27,500 nt of DNA, taken from the NCBI GenBank assembly GCA_016946835.1, contig JACVTC010000004.1:1655001-1682500 (forward strand), in the 5' to 3' direction. The translations under genes were made by a program, and so were the position numbers. The notes under the pieces are model-generated. The model made no database searches. It was not told the DNA's origin and saw only the letters and a list, made by a program, of their open reading frames with translations. The number at the start of each line of letters is the position of its first letter. Within the stretch, counting starts at the first letter, position 1. This DNA comes from Neocallimastix lanati (nom. inval.) (Eukaryota > Neocallimastigomycota > Neocallimastigomycetes > Neocallimastigales > Neocallimastigaceae). Positions 9,711 to 20,903 of this stretch are shown here, piece by piece.

Positions 9711-11886
9711 ACAAATTTATTTTTTATTTTATTAAATACTAATATTTAGCATTAAATATACAAAAAAATAAAATATTTTTATATTTTTATTTAAATTAAA
9801 TTAATTATTAATTGAAAATTAAAACTTTTAAAATAATTAATCAATATAATAAAGTTTTATCAAAACCCATTTAGTTTTTTCTTTTTATTATTAATTATTT
9901 AATAATTTTATTTATATATCGTTTTTCAAATAAATAAATACCTTTTTTTTTTTTTTTATAAATATTTCTTTTATTAAAAAAATTTATTAGTAATTTAAGA
10001 TTTTATAAAATACTGCGCAAGGACTTTAAAGGTGTAAAATGATCAATTAATTATTTAGATAGTATTTTTTAATTTTTTTTAATAATTATATTTTAATTTT
10101 AATAATTATAATTTAAATTATTATCCTTTACATCTTTTAAATTATTAATACATGTATATTATATATATGTGTATATATATAATTTTAAAATTAAATTTTA
10201 AATTTATTTATTTATTATAGTTTTATTTATTTATTTTTTATTTATTTAGTTATTTATTTAAATTATTTAAATTATATATATTATTTGTTTTATTATTAAT
10301 TTATTTATTTATCAACTTTTAAAAAAATTTTGTGATATGAAACTTTTCACAAAAAAAATTAAGAAATGAAATTTTCCGAAATGAAATTTTTCGAAATGCC
10401 TCACACTCATTTTTTAATAATATATTAATTTATGTAATTAAAGCATAATTTAAGAATTTATGTTAAATATACATAAAATTATAATATTATTTATTTATTA
10501 CACCAAATAATAAGTTTTTATATTGAGTTTTGATAAATTTTTACTTTTTGAAAAAAAAATTAATATTTATTTATTGAATTAATATTTATTACTTTTTTTT
10601 ATTACTTATTATTTATTATTTTGAAACTCATTTTTAACATTATTAATAAAGTTATTAAAAGTTTAAATAAATGAATAGAAAGTAGAAAAAATATAAACAA
10701 AATTAAAATTTAAGAAGCAAAGAAATTGTATATACATAAAGGATTGAAATTATTGTTCAGATATGTGAAGCAAATTTGATGAATTAAAAAACTTTAATTA
10801 TTTAATTTTTTAATAAAATATATAAATAGTATGAAAAACTTATAAATCAATCTACAGTCACTTAGAACTGAATCAAATACTAAAAAAAAAAATTAGTAAA
10901 ATAAAAATTGATATTTTACAAAGTATTATACAAAATTGTAGCTTGATATGTCTACTTTTAATATAAATAAAATTTAAATATAATTTTTTAAAGAAAATTT
11001 AAATAAATATAAATTTATTATAAGTTTTATAATAATAGGCTTTGAATCTTTATTATTACAATTGTGTAAATTCGTAATAATTGTGTTACATTAATTTATA
11101 TATTTCCACTTATTACAATTGATAAAATATTATAATATTTTGAAAAAAGCCAATAATTTAAATTTTGTCATTTCAATTATTTACTATTGATAATACGTTA
11201 TTATTTTATTATAAAAATTTAACTCTTTTCTTTAATGGTATATTTATAAAAAAAAAACTTTTTAAATGCATAAAATATTATTTAATAAAATTTTAAAAGG
11301 AAAAAAAAAATTTAATTTAAGCTATAATAAAATATTAATTTCCATTAATTTATTTACATAGAAATATTGAATATATTGAATGAAATCTGGTTTAATTTAT
11401 GGATTTTAGGACTTTTTTTTTTATTTTCCATAAAAATTAATTTAGTTTTATTGTACTATTGTATATATTATATTTATAATTTGATATATTTTAATATAAA
11501 TTAAAACAATAAAAAAATAAAATATGTTTATTTTCATTATAATTTATAATTAATAAGGTTATTTATTATTTATTATAAATTCCATTAACCATAGATAGTA
11601 ATATTATTAGAAACAATCAAATAATAATAATATTAAAAAATACATATTTATTTTTTTATTTTATTTTCTTTTATATTATATTGTTTAATATAAATATTTT
11701 TATATATATTGTTAAATTGAAGCATTAATAAATTTTTAAATATAAAATTCTAAAATTTTAGGTTTATAAAAAAAAAATAGAAAAAAAAAAAAAAATAAAT
11801 AAATAAATAAATATAAAATATATATTTTATATTTATTTATAAAGAAAAAATATTTTCATAATTTTCACTTTTTATTTTAAATTAAA
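9711..11886. other. AT-rich intergenic stretch with one small tandem repeat
   Basis: No gene is supported. A 15-bp unit gaaatgaaattttcc is repeated two and a half times at 10363-10398. A less AT-rich patch around 10010-10045 (ctgcgcaaggactttaaagg) is too short to identify. The stretch ends in the promoter of the gene that starts at 11887. Confidence 0.55.
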
Positions 11887-12664
<778 letters not shown>

Positions 12665-12738
12665 TACTAAACTTTTATATATATATATATATAATATTTT
12701 AGCTAAAATAAATATAGATTTAATGAATATAACTTTAT

Positions 12739-12814
12739 AAAGTTAAATAATTAAATAATTTTATTATTTATTATAACTTATTAAAGTTAAATAATTAAAT
12801 AATTTTATTATTTA
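12739..12814. repeat. 44-bp direct duplication
   Basis: The block aaagttaaataattaaataa followed by ttttattattta occurs at 12739 and again at 12783. Confidence 0.8.
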
Positions 12815-12819
12815 ATAAT

Positions 12820-13828
12820 ATTTGATTAAGATTGTGACCTTAAATGATTTTACTCCTAAAAATTAAAAAAAAAAAAATATATATATATATATACCTATAA
12901 ATTATGTAAATTTTTCCAAAAAAAAAAAAAAAAAAAAAAAAAATAGATTGAAATTATTCACTATCATCATTGTAATATAAATATATTACAATATTACTAA
13001 ATATTTTTAAAGAAAATATGTTAATAAATAATTTCCCCCTTATTTTTTATTAAGAATATGACAAAAAAAATAATATATCATATTCTTTTGTCCTTTACCC
13101 AATATATTTATATTTTTAAATTAGAATACCCACTTAGTATTGTAGCCATTAACAATATTAATAAAATAAAAAATTATAAAATTATTCATAAACACAATAA
13201 TTTATTGGTCACATTTTATTAAAAAAAAATTAATAATACAATTTATAATTTATTTATTATTAGGTATATTTAATTACTATATGTTATTTATTCTGATAAT
13301 TTTGGTATATTTTTAAATTACTATATAGTATTTATAATTTTTTGGAATCTATAATAAAAAGTTATTTATTTATTTAATTTTTTCAAAATAGGATAATATA
13401 GTATCATTAAATTTTAAACTCTCTTGAAACCTAAAATATATATATATATATATATATATTTATCAGGAAATTCAATTTCTATTAATTTGTTATTTGAAAA
13501 TGAACTTTTACAATGTGTAAATTTGTAAAATTAATAATAGAAGTTTTTCTATGCCATATCGGATTGACATTGAATTACTTGTAAAGATTTACTAATAACT
13601 GGTACAGTTTTAGTTTAAGAAATTCGCTCTTAAGGAGAAGCTATTTTAAATGCTTTTATTATCCAGTACTGAATTGAAACTTATCTAAAGCTAAATTTCC
13701 ACTAAAGAAATAAATAAAATATCTAAATAAAATTATTTTTTTTCAATCTAACAATTTTTCTTTTCTTTTCTATACTTTTGTCAAAAAAAAAAAAAAAATA
13801 TTGTTGTATTTATATTAATTTATTTATT

Positions 13829-13863
<35 letters not shown>

Positions 13864-14286
13864 AAAATTTTTTCTTAAAATATAAGATTGAATATATCAT
13901 TTGTTTAAAATTTTCTTATAGTATATCCTAATATCCTAATAGTATAAAATTTTATTTATGAGCTATAAAAATTAAATCTATATAAATAAATAATAAAAAT
14001 AAATTATAATTTTATCTTTGTTGTTTATTTATTTTATTTATTTTATTTTATTTTTGCAAAGTAATAATGAATTAAAAAAAAAATTTTATAAAAAAAATTA
14101 TAAATATATATAAAAATGTATATTGATTTAATTATTAATTCCAATTAAAAATTTTGTTCCCGTTATTATATAATAAAAATATTTATTTATCTAAATTATT
14201 CTTTCTTTCTTTTTTTTTTTTTTATTTTTATTATTATTATTATTGTTGTTATAATTTAAAATTTAAAGCTTTTATAACTAATTCAT
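12820..14286. other. AT-rich intergenic stretch with a possible coding fossil
   Basis: It contains an A run at about 12920-12943, a 10-bp inverted repeat (aagaatatga 13052-13061 / tcatattctt 13078-13087), AT and ATT microsatellites, and a less AT-rich block at about 13550-13690. On the minus strand this block gives stretches that look coding (VPVISKSLQVIQCQSDMA) between stops. I cannot assign the block to a family. The 3' UTR of the importin gene also lies here, just below 14287. Confidence 0.5.
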
Positions 14287-14678
14287 TTAAAGGAAACCAG
14301 TATCAGTTAAAAACTTTTGATTATCTGGAGTAAGTGAATTCCAAAGAGTTTGTTTTGCATTTTCATCACATTGAGATAAAATGGCCTTCATTGTATTTAT
14401 CATATAAGTGGTCATTTCAACAGAAAGTACTTGAGCAGTGACAACTTCAGTAAATATACCAACAAGTTTTGGAAGATTATCTTGAGTTAATATTATTGGA
14501 TTACGAGCTTCTAGTAATTCCAATCTAAAAATAAATATATAAATAAATTTTAATAATATTATTCATTCATTTTATATTTAAACTAATTACTAATAATAAA
14601 AAAAAAAATCAGTGGGTGTGATATATTGTCCGCAATACTTAAAATTAATTAAAAAAAATTTACATAAATATATTCTTA

Positions 14679-14709
<31 letters not shown>

Positions 14710-15819
14710 GAAAAAATAAAAATAATAATTAATATAAATTTTCTTCTCATTAATAATAAATTCGGAATTGCAGAATATCTTATCATCATTTTTTTTTAAT
14801 TATACTTAATTAATTAATTATTTAATAATATTAATAATAATATAAAATAAAATTTACAAATATTCATATGTTTGTTCAGCTTCATCAACATCTTCTAAAA
14901 TTGGAAGAGCATTAAACCAAATAGGTAAAACCTCATTTATATTAAATTGACTACTATTATATCTACAAATTTTTCCTAATGCTGATATACAAATTTCAGT
15001 AGCTAATATATTTTCTGGTTTACGTGAATTTGGATCATTAATGACAGCAACTAAAGCAGGTAATGATGCTTTTGATATATTTCAATTATTTATATAAATA
15101 TAAATTATCAAATCAAAATATTAATAAATTAATCCATATAGTTAATTTTTATTATGATTAATAAATAATTTACCAGCACATGCTTGTGCATAAACTTCGC
15201 CACCAAATTTAGCACAAAGGCCAATACCACAAGCTGCAGTATGTCTTATATCAGCAGTAGAACTAGAAATTCCACTAACCATCTTTTCTAAAAAGTGGCC
15301 TTGGTATTCCCATGAAGTGACACCTGTAAATTCAATTAAATCAGCATAAACACAGAATGCCCATTGGATGGCTGCAATATCATTAATTTCATTCTATATT
15401 ATTTATAGAAATTTTTGCTTAGTTAATAGAATTTTATTAATAGAATTTTAATTATAAATCATATTAATATATACCATAAACCTATCAACAATTGGAACTA
15501 AATTATTAAAGTATGGTAAATATGCAGTACCATGTGTCTTCAGTATAAGGTGAATAGCTTTTGAAATTTCATTAAGTAATGCATCTTCATCAGCTTCTTC
15601 TTCTTGTAAGTTTTCTTCATCTTCAGCATCATGATCTTGGTCATTTCTGTATTCAGTTCTACGTTTAGTACGTTGAATGTATTCATCTAATTGACTGATA
15701 GTTGAATTAGTAAAGAAATCTAATAATTCTGGAGTTAAACAATTATTTCCAAGATATTCTATACACTATTTTATATTATAAATAATTTAACAATAAAACA
15801 ATTAGTTAGGAATGAAACG

Positions 15820-15863
<44 letters not shown>

Positions 15864-16770
15864 ACATATATATATTATATATATTATATCTAGGCAAGAA
15901 AAATAAAATAGTAATAACATTTATAATATTCTTTATAAATTTTTAATTAATAAATAAAAAAATAAAAAATAATTACCTTCTGTAAGGACATATATATTTT
16001 ACAAAGGAAAGTTGTATCAAGTTCACGATTTATTATATCCAACATTTCTTTACAAACATTATGCCATATGTTGAGAAGGTTTTCATGAGCTAATTATAAA
16101 TATAAATAAAAAAAAAAAAAAAAAGATGGAAAAAAGGAAAAAAAAAAAAAAATATATTCAATTAAATATATATTAAATAATTTAAATAAAATTAATTAAA
16201 TTCTATATAAAAAAAAATATAATCAGTAGGTGTGATATTGTCTGCAGTACTTAATGTTAACAAAAAAGAAAAGTTACATACATTAAATTTCTTTTAATAA
16301 TAAAAAAAAACTTAACATATAACTTTCTTTTCATTTAACAAAATTAAATTCAGAATTGCAGAATATCTTATCATCAATTTAATTTACATATTGATATAAA
16401 AAATAAAAAAATAGATTTACAATATTTATTAGATTTAACCATAGAATTAAATAATTCCGGAATAGTAATAGCAGCAGAATGTCTGATATCGTCATAGAAA
16501 TAGAATTTTAATAATGGAACAACAATTTCCATAACTTCTTCAGCATACATTTGGAAACCTTCTTCGAGTTCTTGAGCATAACATACTAACATTTCAACAG
16601 CAATACATTTTTCTTCCAAGAATGTAGTTTTAATACCTAATTTTTGACCTTCAAGACCAATAAATTCCCAACCGTCTTCTTCAGAATATTTCTTTTCAAT
16701 ATCTTCTTCATCATCTAAATTATTAAATATAAAAAATATAGAAATAATTATTTAATTAATATATTATTAT

Positions 16771-16821
<51 letters not shown>

Positions 16822-19196
16822 TACTGTCAATTAAAGCAACTTCTGGAGATTTCTTTGCACTTTCCAATAATGGTGGTATAACAATACTAAGGTAAGGAAT
16901 AAAGTCTTTACCTAAAATCTTACAAATTCTTGCCCAAGCAGCCATTAAATATGGAATCTGTGGATCATCGCTTTCCTTTATAGAAGCTATAATTTTAAAT
17001 ACAAGTATTAATTAAAAATTTCCTATTTACGATTTAATTTTTTTTTTTTTTTTTTTTTTGTATTGTATTGTTATATACCTTGTGTTTGAGAAAGAATATT
17101 AATAAATTCAATAGCATTCTTAGAGAAGATTTCCTTTCCAACAGCAAGAGCAATTAAACTAGCACATTCCATAGTTTTACCTCTTAATAAACGATATTCT
17201 TTATTATTAGCATTATGTAAAATATTAATTAAGTATGGCATTATAGAATCATAGTACTAATTGATATTAATATTTATAGTTTATTATAAAATTTCATTAA
17301 TTAAATAATATTAATAATACAAAAGATTCAAAAAGTTGTATTAATTATTTTATTTTGTTTAATAAAATTATATTGATTTTAATATTATTTAATACTATTC
17401 AATTCACCTTAATGAATTCTTCTTCAGCACTATCAGCAACTGTAGCTATAGCTGTAATTGCTTGTTCTTGAACATATTTTTTTTGGTTATTTAATAAAAT
17501 TAAAAGATGTTGGAAAATATTATCAAGATGACCAGCTAAATGTTGTTTTTGAACTTCTTCAGCAAAGTTAACAAGAGCTGCTGCAGAATGAGCTTGAACT
17601 CTTGGATATTGATCATTCATAACTGGAATTAAAGCATTTAATATTTTATCGTGGAATTTAATTTGAATAACATCTGCGAAATCAGTAGACATTTGACCGA
17701 TAGCATGACAAGCAGCATGACGAACACGTGGATGTGGATCTTTTAAGTGTGGAATAATTAAACTAACAAAAGTATTTTTATAAAATTAAATAAAAATTTA
17801 ATTATTATTATTCTAAATAATATATATAAATAATATTCAAAAAAAAAATAATTAAAAAATAAAATAAAATATAATAATAAATTTTTATAATATAATAAAT
17901 AATTATAATATAATAAATAATAATAATAATAATAATAATTCAATTTCTCAATGGGTGTAAATATATCAACATTTCTTTGATACAACTAAAACCCTTTTCA
18001 AAAGAATCTTTATCTTATTGTCCTCAAAATTATTTCAATTATTAAAAATAATAATTATTTACTTATTAAAATCATTTCTATTATTCTTTTCAAAACTTAC
18101 TCTAAAACTTTATCCAATTCGTCAATCATAACCTTTACACAACCTTCACCAATAGCTGAAATAGTCATTAATGCGGCATGTCTTTCCTTCCAATCTTGTG
18201 AATTTAGCATTAAAGGAATTAATTCAAAAGTCATTGGTAACACATATTTACCACCTAAACTTCGAGCAATACGATCCATTGCTTGTTCTGCTACATCTGA
18301 ATTGGTGTCATTTTCATCATCATCTAACTATTGTATTAAAATATCAATATTTTAAAAATCTGTTAATATTTTCTTTTATATGACTATTTTCTACTTAAAA
18401 TTAGCTTACATCTTCAGTTGTATACCATGATTCATCATCATCTAATTCAGTCATCCACTTAAGAACAACAGGAATAACTTGTTGTTGGAAAGTTGGACTC
18501 TTACGAACTAAAGATGGAATACTTTCAGAAATAGTAAGTAATAATTCAAGTGCAGTTTGTCTAGTAGCTATGTATTTTATTTAAATATATATATATATAT
18601 TTATATTATATTTAAAAATTGATTATAAAAATATATAATTAAATATATACTCTAATATATTAAACAAAAAAAAAATAAAATAAAATAAAATAAAAATAAA
18701 AATAAAAAAATTAAAACAAAATATTTATATATTTTATATTTGTTTCTTACAATCTTCAAATTTTTCATTTTTCATTAATTCTGTCATAAATGTAATAACA
18801 TCTTCTAATACATTCTTTAAACACTTTGGAATAGAATCGGCAAGATCAATCAAATAAATAATACCATTAACTAATGAATCTTCACCGGCTTCATTAACAA
18901 GTGGTGGAAGAACCTAAAATATTATAAATATATTAATTATTATTTATTCGAAAGTATTATTAAATGAAAAAAAAATATATAATAAAATAAAAATAAAATA
19001 AATTTAATTAAATAAAAAAAAATTGTTAAATTTTTATCAGTAAGTGTGAATATATCAACCTATTTTATTTATTTTATTATATTAAAATCTTTAAAATATA
19101 AATTTTAAAATTTAAATTCATAAAATAAATAAAAAATCTGAATTGCAGAATATCTTGTCATCATTTTAAAATTTAACCTTTTTGCTTAAAAAAAAT

Positions 19197-19243
<47 letters not shown>

Positions 19244-20230
19244 CATTTAACATAACTGGAATTAAATCAAACATTTGTTGTACTTCATCTTGATTCATTT
19301 CTAACATAAAGTTAACAACAGCTTCTAAAGCAGAAATTCTAACCTTATTATCAATATTTTTTATTTTTATTTATAATAATTATTAATACCTTTTATTTTT
19401 ATTATTATTTCATATATTATTTCATTCATTCTAAAAAGTAAAATTAACTACCTGTTCACTAGCATCACTCAATGCTATATTAAAAACATTTTTTAATGTT
19501 GAAATATCATAATCTGCAATTAATAATGGAACATTCGAAATAATCTTAAAAGCACTTTCTCTATGTTCAGCCTTTTTGGATTCAGTACATTCAATAACAA
19601 TTTGTAAAAGTTGTGGCCATTGTACTATTTTTAAATAAGATAATTAGTAATACTACTAAAATGTTTTATATTAAATTAAATTGTTTAATACAAACTTACA
19701 TCCTTTTGAAATAGAAATTTTATATAATTCTGAAATAGTATCACAAATCTTACGACGTACATATAAATCAGTTTCAACATTTAAAGATTCTAATAATTGC
19801 ATTTGACAATATTGTCTAGCATCTTCTGGTAAAGATGTCCATAAATACTCATTTTCACTTTTAATGTTTAATGAAATTCTTCTTAATAAAATAGCAGCAT
19901 GTGAACGCATCTGACAATAACAAAGATATTTTTTTTAAAAATATATATATATATATAAATTATTATAATTATTCAAACATAAAAATACTTTATATATATC
20001 TTTTTCCTATTTTTTTTTATGAAAAAAAAATAAAAATTAATATATACTTGATTATCAATATGATTTCTAGCAATATTTGATAAGCCAGTTAATAATAAAA
20101 CTGGTTGTTTCGCCATCCATTCATTGTTTAATTGTTCTTCAGCAGCATTTCTTTGTTCATTATTAGAATCCTTTAATTGGCATAATAAATTTGCTAGTTG
20201 AACAACAACTTCATTTAAACTGTTATCCAT
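14287..20230 (-). CDS. Importin beta-3 / karyopherin Kap121 (Pse1, IPO5 family)
   Basis: The 16 exons on the minus strand are 20230-20048, 19910-19700, 19624-19452, 19343-19245, 18913-18751, 18567-18410, 18327-18101, 17762-17408, 17256-17079, 16986-16825, 16714-16421, 16089-15977, 15765-15475, 15393-15174, 15068-14858 and 14524-14287. All introns are GT-AG, and the 3276 nt join without a frame break to 1091 aa. Yeast Pse1 has 1089 and human IPO5 1097, so the length supports the model. HEAT-repeat helices run throughout: [14 protein letters not shown] near residue 62, an acidic loop at about 318-340 (ELDDDESW...LDDDEND), [34 protein letters not shown] and [18 protein letters not shown] second acidic stretch lies at about 814-833 ([20 protein letters not shown]). 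The family imports ribosomal proteins, histones and other cargo through nuclear pores and releases it on RanGTP. Four introns of about 330 bp host snoRNA-like sequences. The start is the ATG with the family-like N-terminus, and no upstream in-frame extension is seen. Confidence 0.95.
14600..14800 (-). ncRNA. Box C/D snoRNA-like, copy A (importin intron 15)
   Basis: It lies in the 333-bp intron 14525-14857, on the host strand. C box ATGATGA is at 14789-14783 and D box CTGA at 14612-14609, and an A8/T8 terminal stem lies directly outside them. Behind the C box comes ATTCTGCAATT (14776-14766), complementary to the conserved 5.8S rRNA stretch AATTGCAGAAT. The D' position reads CCGA, one base from consensus. 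The sequence before the D box (ATATATCACACCCA) is shared with copy B. The spacer between the two guides is AT-rich and holds a T/A hairpin (about 14678-14712). At about 190 nt it is long for the class. Confidence 0.7.
15820..15862. repeat. Poly(A/T) run of about 43 in importin intron 12
   Basis: Unbroken A run on the + strand, that is U in the pre-mRNA, near the middle of intron 15766-15976. Its true length may vary or be affected by sequencing. Confidence 0.85.
16215..16385 (-). ncRNA. Box C/D snoRNA-like, copy B (importin intron 11), canonical D' box
   Basis: It lies in the 331-bp intron 16090-16420, on the host strand. C box TTGATGA is at 16377-16371 and D box CTGA at 16226-16223. Guide 1, ATTCTGCAATT (16364-16354), is followed directly by a perfect D' box CTGA (16353-16350). 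By the box+5 rule the methylated base would be the G in AAUUGCAG of 5.8S rRNA, the same nucleotide that human SNORD96 (U96) guides (Gm75). Guide 2 before the D box is CAATATCACACCTA; its target is not recognised. The terminal stem is A/T-rich and imperfect. Confidence 0.75.
16772..16819. repeat. Poly(A/T) run of about 48 directly behind an importin 5' splice site
   Basis: On the minus strand the intron reads gtaagt and then 48 T with nothing between, so the U run begins at the donor of the 110-bp intron 16715-16824. Confidence 0.85.
17935..18045 (-). ncRNA. Degenerate relative of the intronic snoRNA (importin intron 7)
   Basis: In the 338-bp intron 17763-18100 the 3' block (minus strand GTTGATATATTTACACCCA, then TTGA at 17951-17948) clearly resembles copy C (GTTGATATATTCACACTTA, then CTGA). 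At the other end the C box region reads TTGAGGACAATAAGAT instead of TGATGATAAGAT, and the 5.8S guide is changed to AAAGATTCTTTTGA. It is either a dead copy or one that has acquired another target. Confidence 0.45.
19025..19177 (-). ncRNA. Box C/D snoRNA-like, copy C (importin intron 4), perfect 10-bp closing stem
   Basis: It lies in the 331-bp intron 18914-19244, on the host strand. C box ATGATGA is at 19164-19158 and D box CTGA at 19040-19037. A perfect 10-bp stem encloses both (GTTAAATTTT at 19177-19168 with AAAATTTAAC at 19034-19025), as expected for snoRNA processing. Guide 1 ATTCTGCAATT is at 19151-19141, and complementarity to 5.8S extends one or two bases further (ATTCTGCAATTCA). The D' box is poor (CAGA). 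Guide 2 before the D box is GATATATTCACACTTA. Confidence 0.72.
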
Positions 20231-20852
20231 GTTGATTATTTTTATATAAATGGTTTATAAATATGTGATATATCTTAAATATTCAAATGTTAAAAAATGA
20301 ATCAATAATTCCTCTTATGATCTTTTGATATGACTAAAATGGATAAAAAAAAAATCTAAATTTTTTAAATAGAAATCCTTTTAAATCTTAAATAAATTTT
20401 GGTATCTTCTATTTGAATTATAATTACTCTCTTTATAAAATAAATTTTCTATTTTTTCTTCTTTAATTCTATATATTTTATCATATGACAGTTCCTCTAA
20501 TTATTTCAATTAAATTCATCAAATTACAATAATAATAATAATAATAATAATAATAACTTCGTTAGTTAAATTTTATTTTACAAATAAAAATATAATATAT
20601 AAATATAATTTAAATATAAATATAAATATAAAAAATTGATTTATTTATATATACAATATTTTCTTTTTTATTCTTTTTTCTTGGGTATTAATATATTCAA
20701 ATTAAAAAAGAAAAAAATAATAATAAATAATTATATTAAGGTAATAATAATTAAATAAAATATAAAAAGTATATCAAAATGCTATATTACTTTTAATTTC
20801 AATATTATGAATATAAAGGACTGAGATAAATTTTAAACGAATAAAAATAATA

Positions 20853-20903
<51 letters not shown>

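Noticed and set aside
17758-18383. Open frames inside and antisense to importin introns and exons (17758-17985 minus, 18171-18383 plus)
   Set aside because: The first lies in intron 7 and is low-complexity Tyr/Leu; the second is antisense to exon 7, which has a firm coding assignment.
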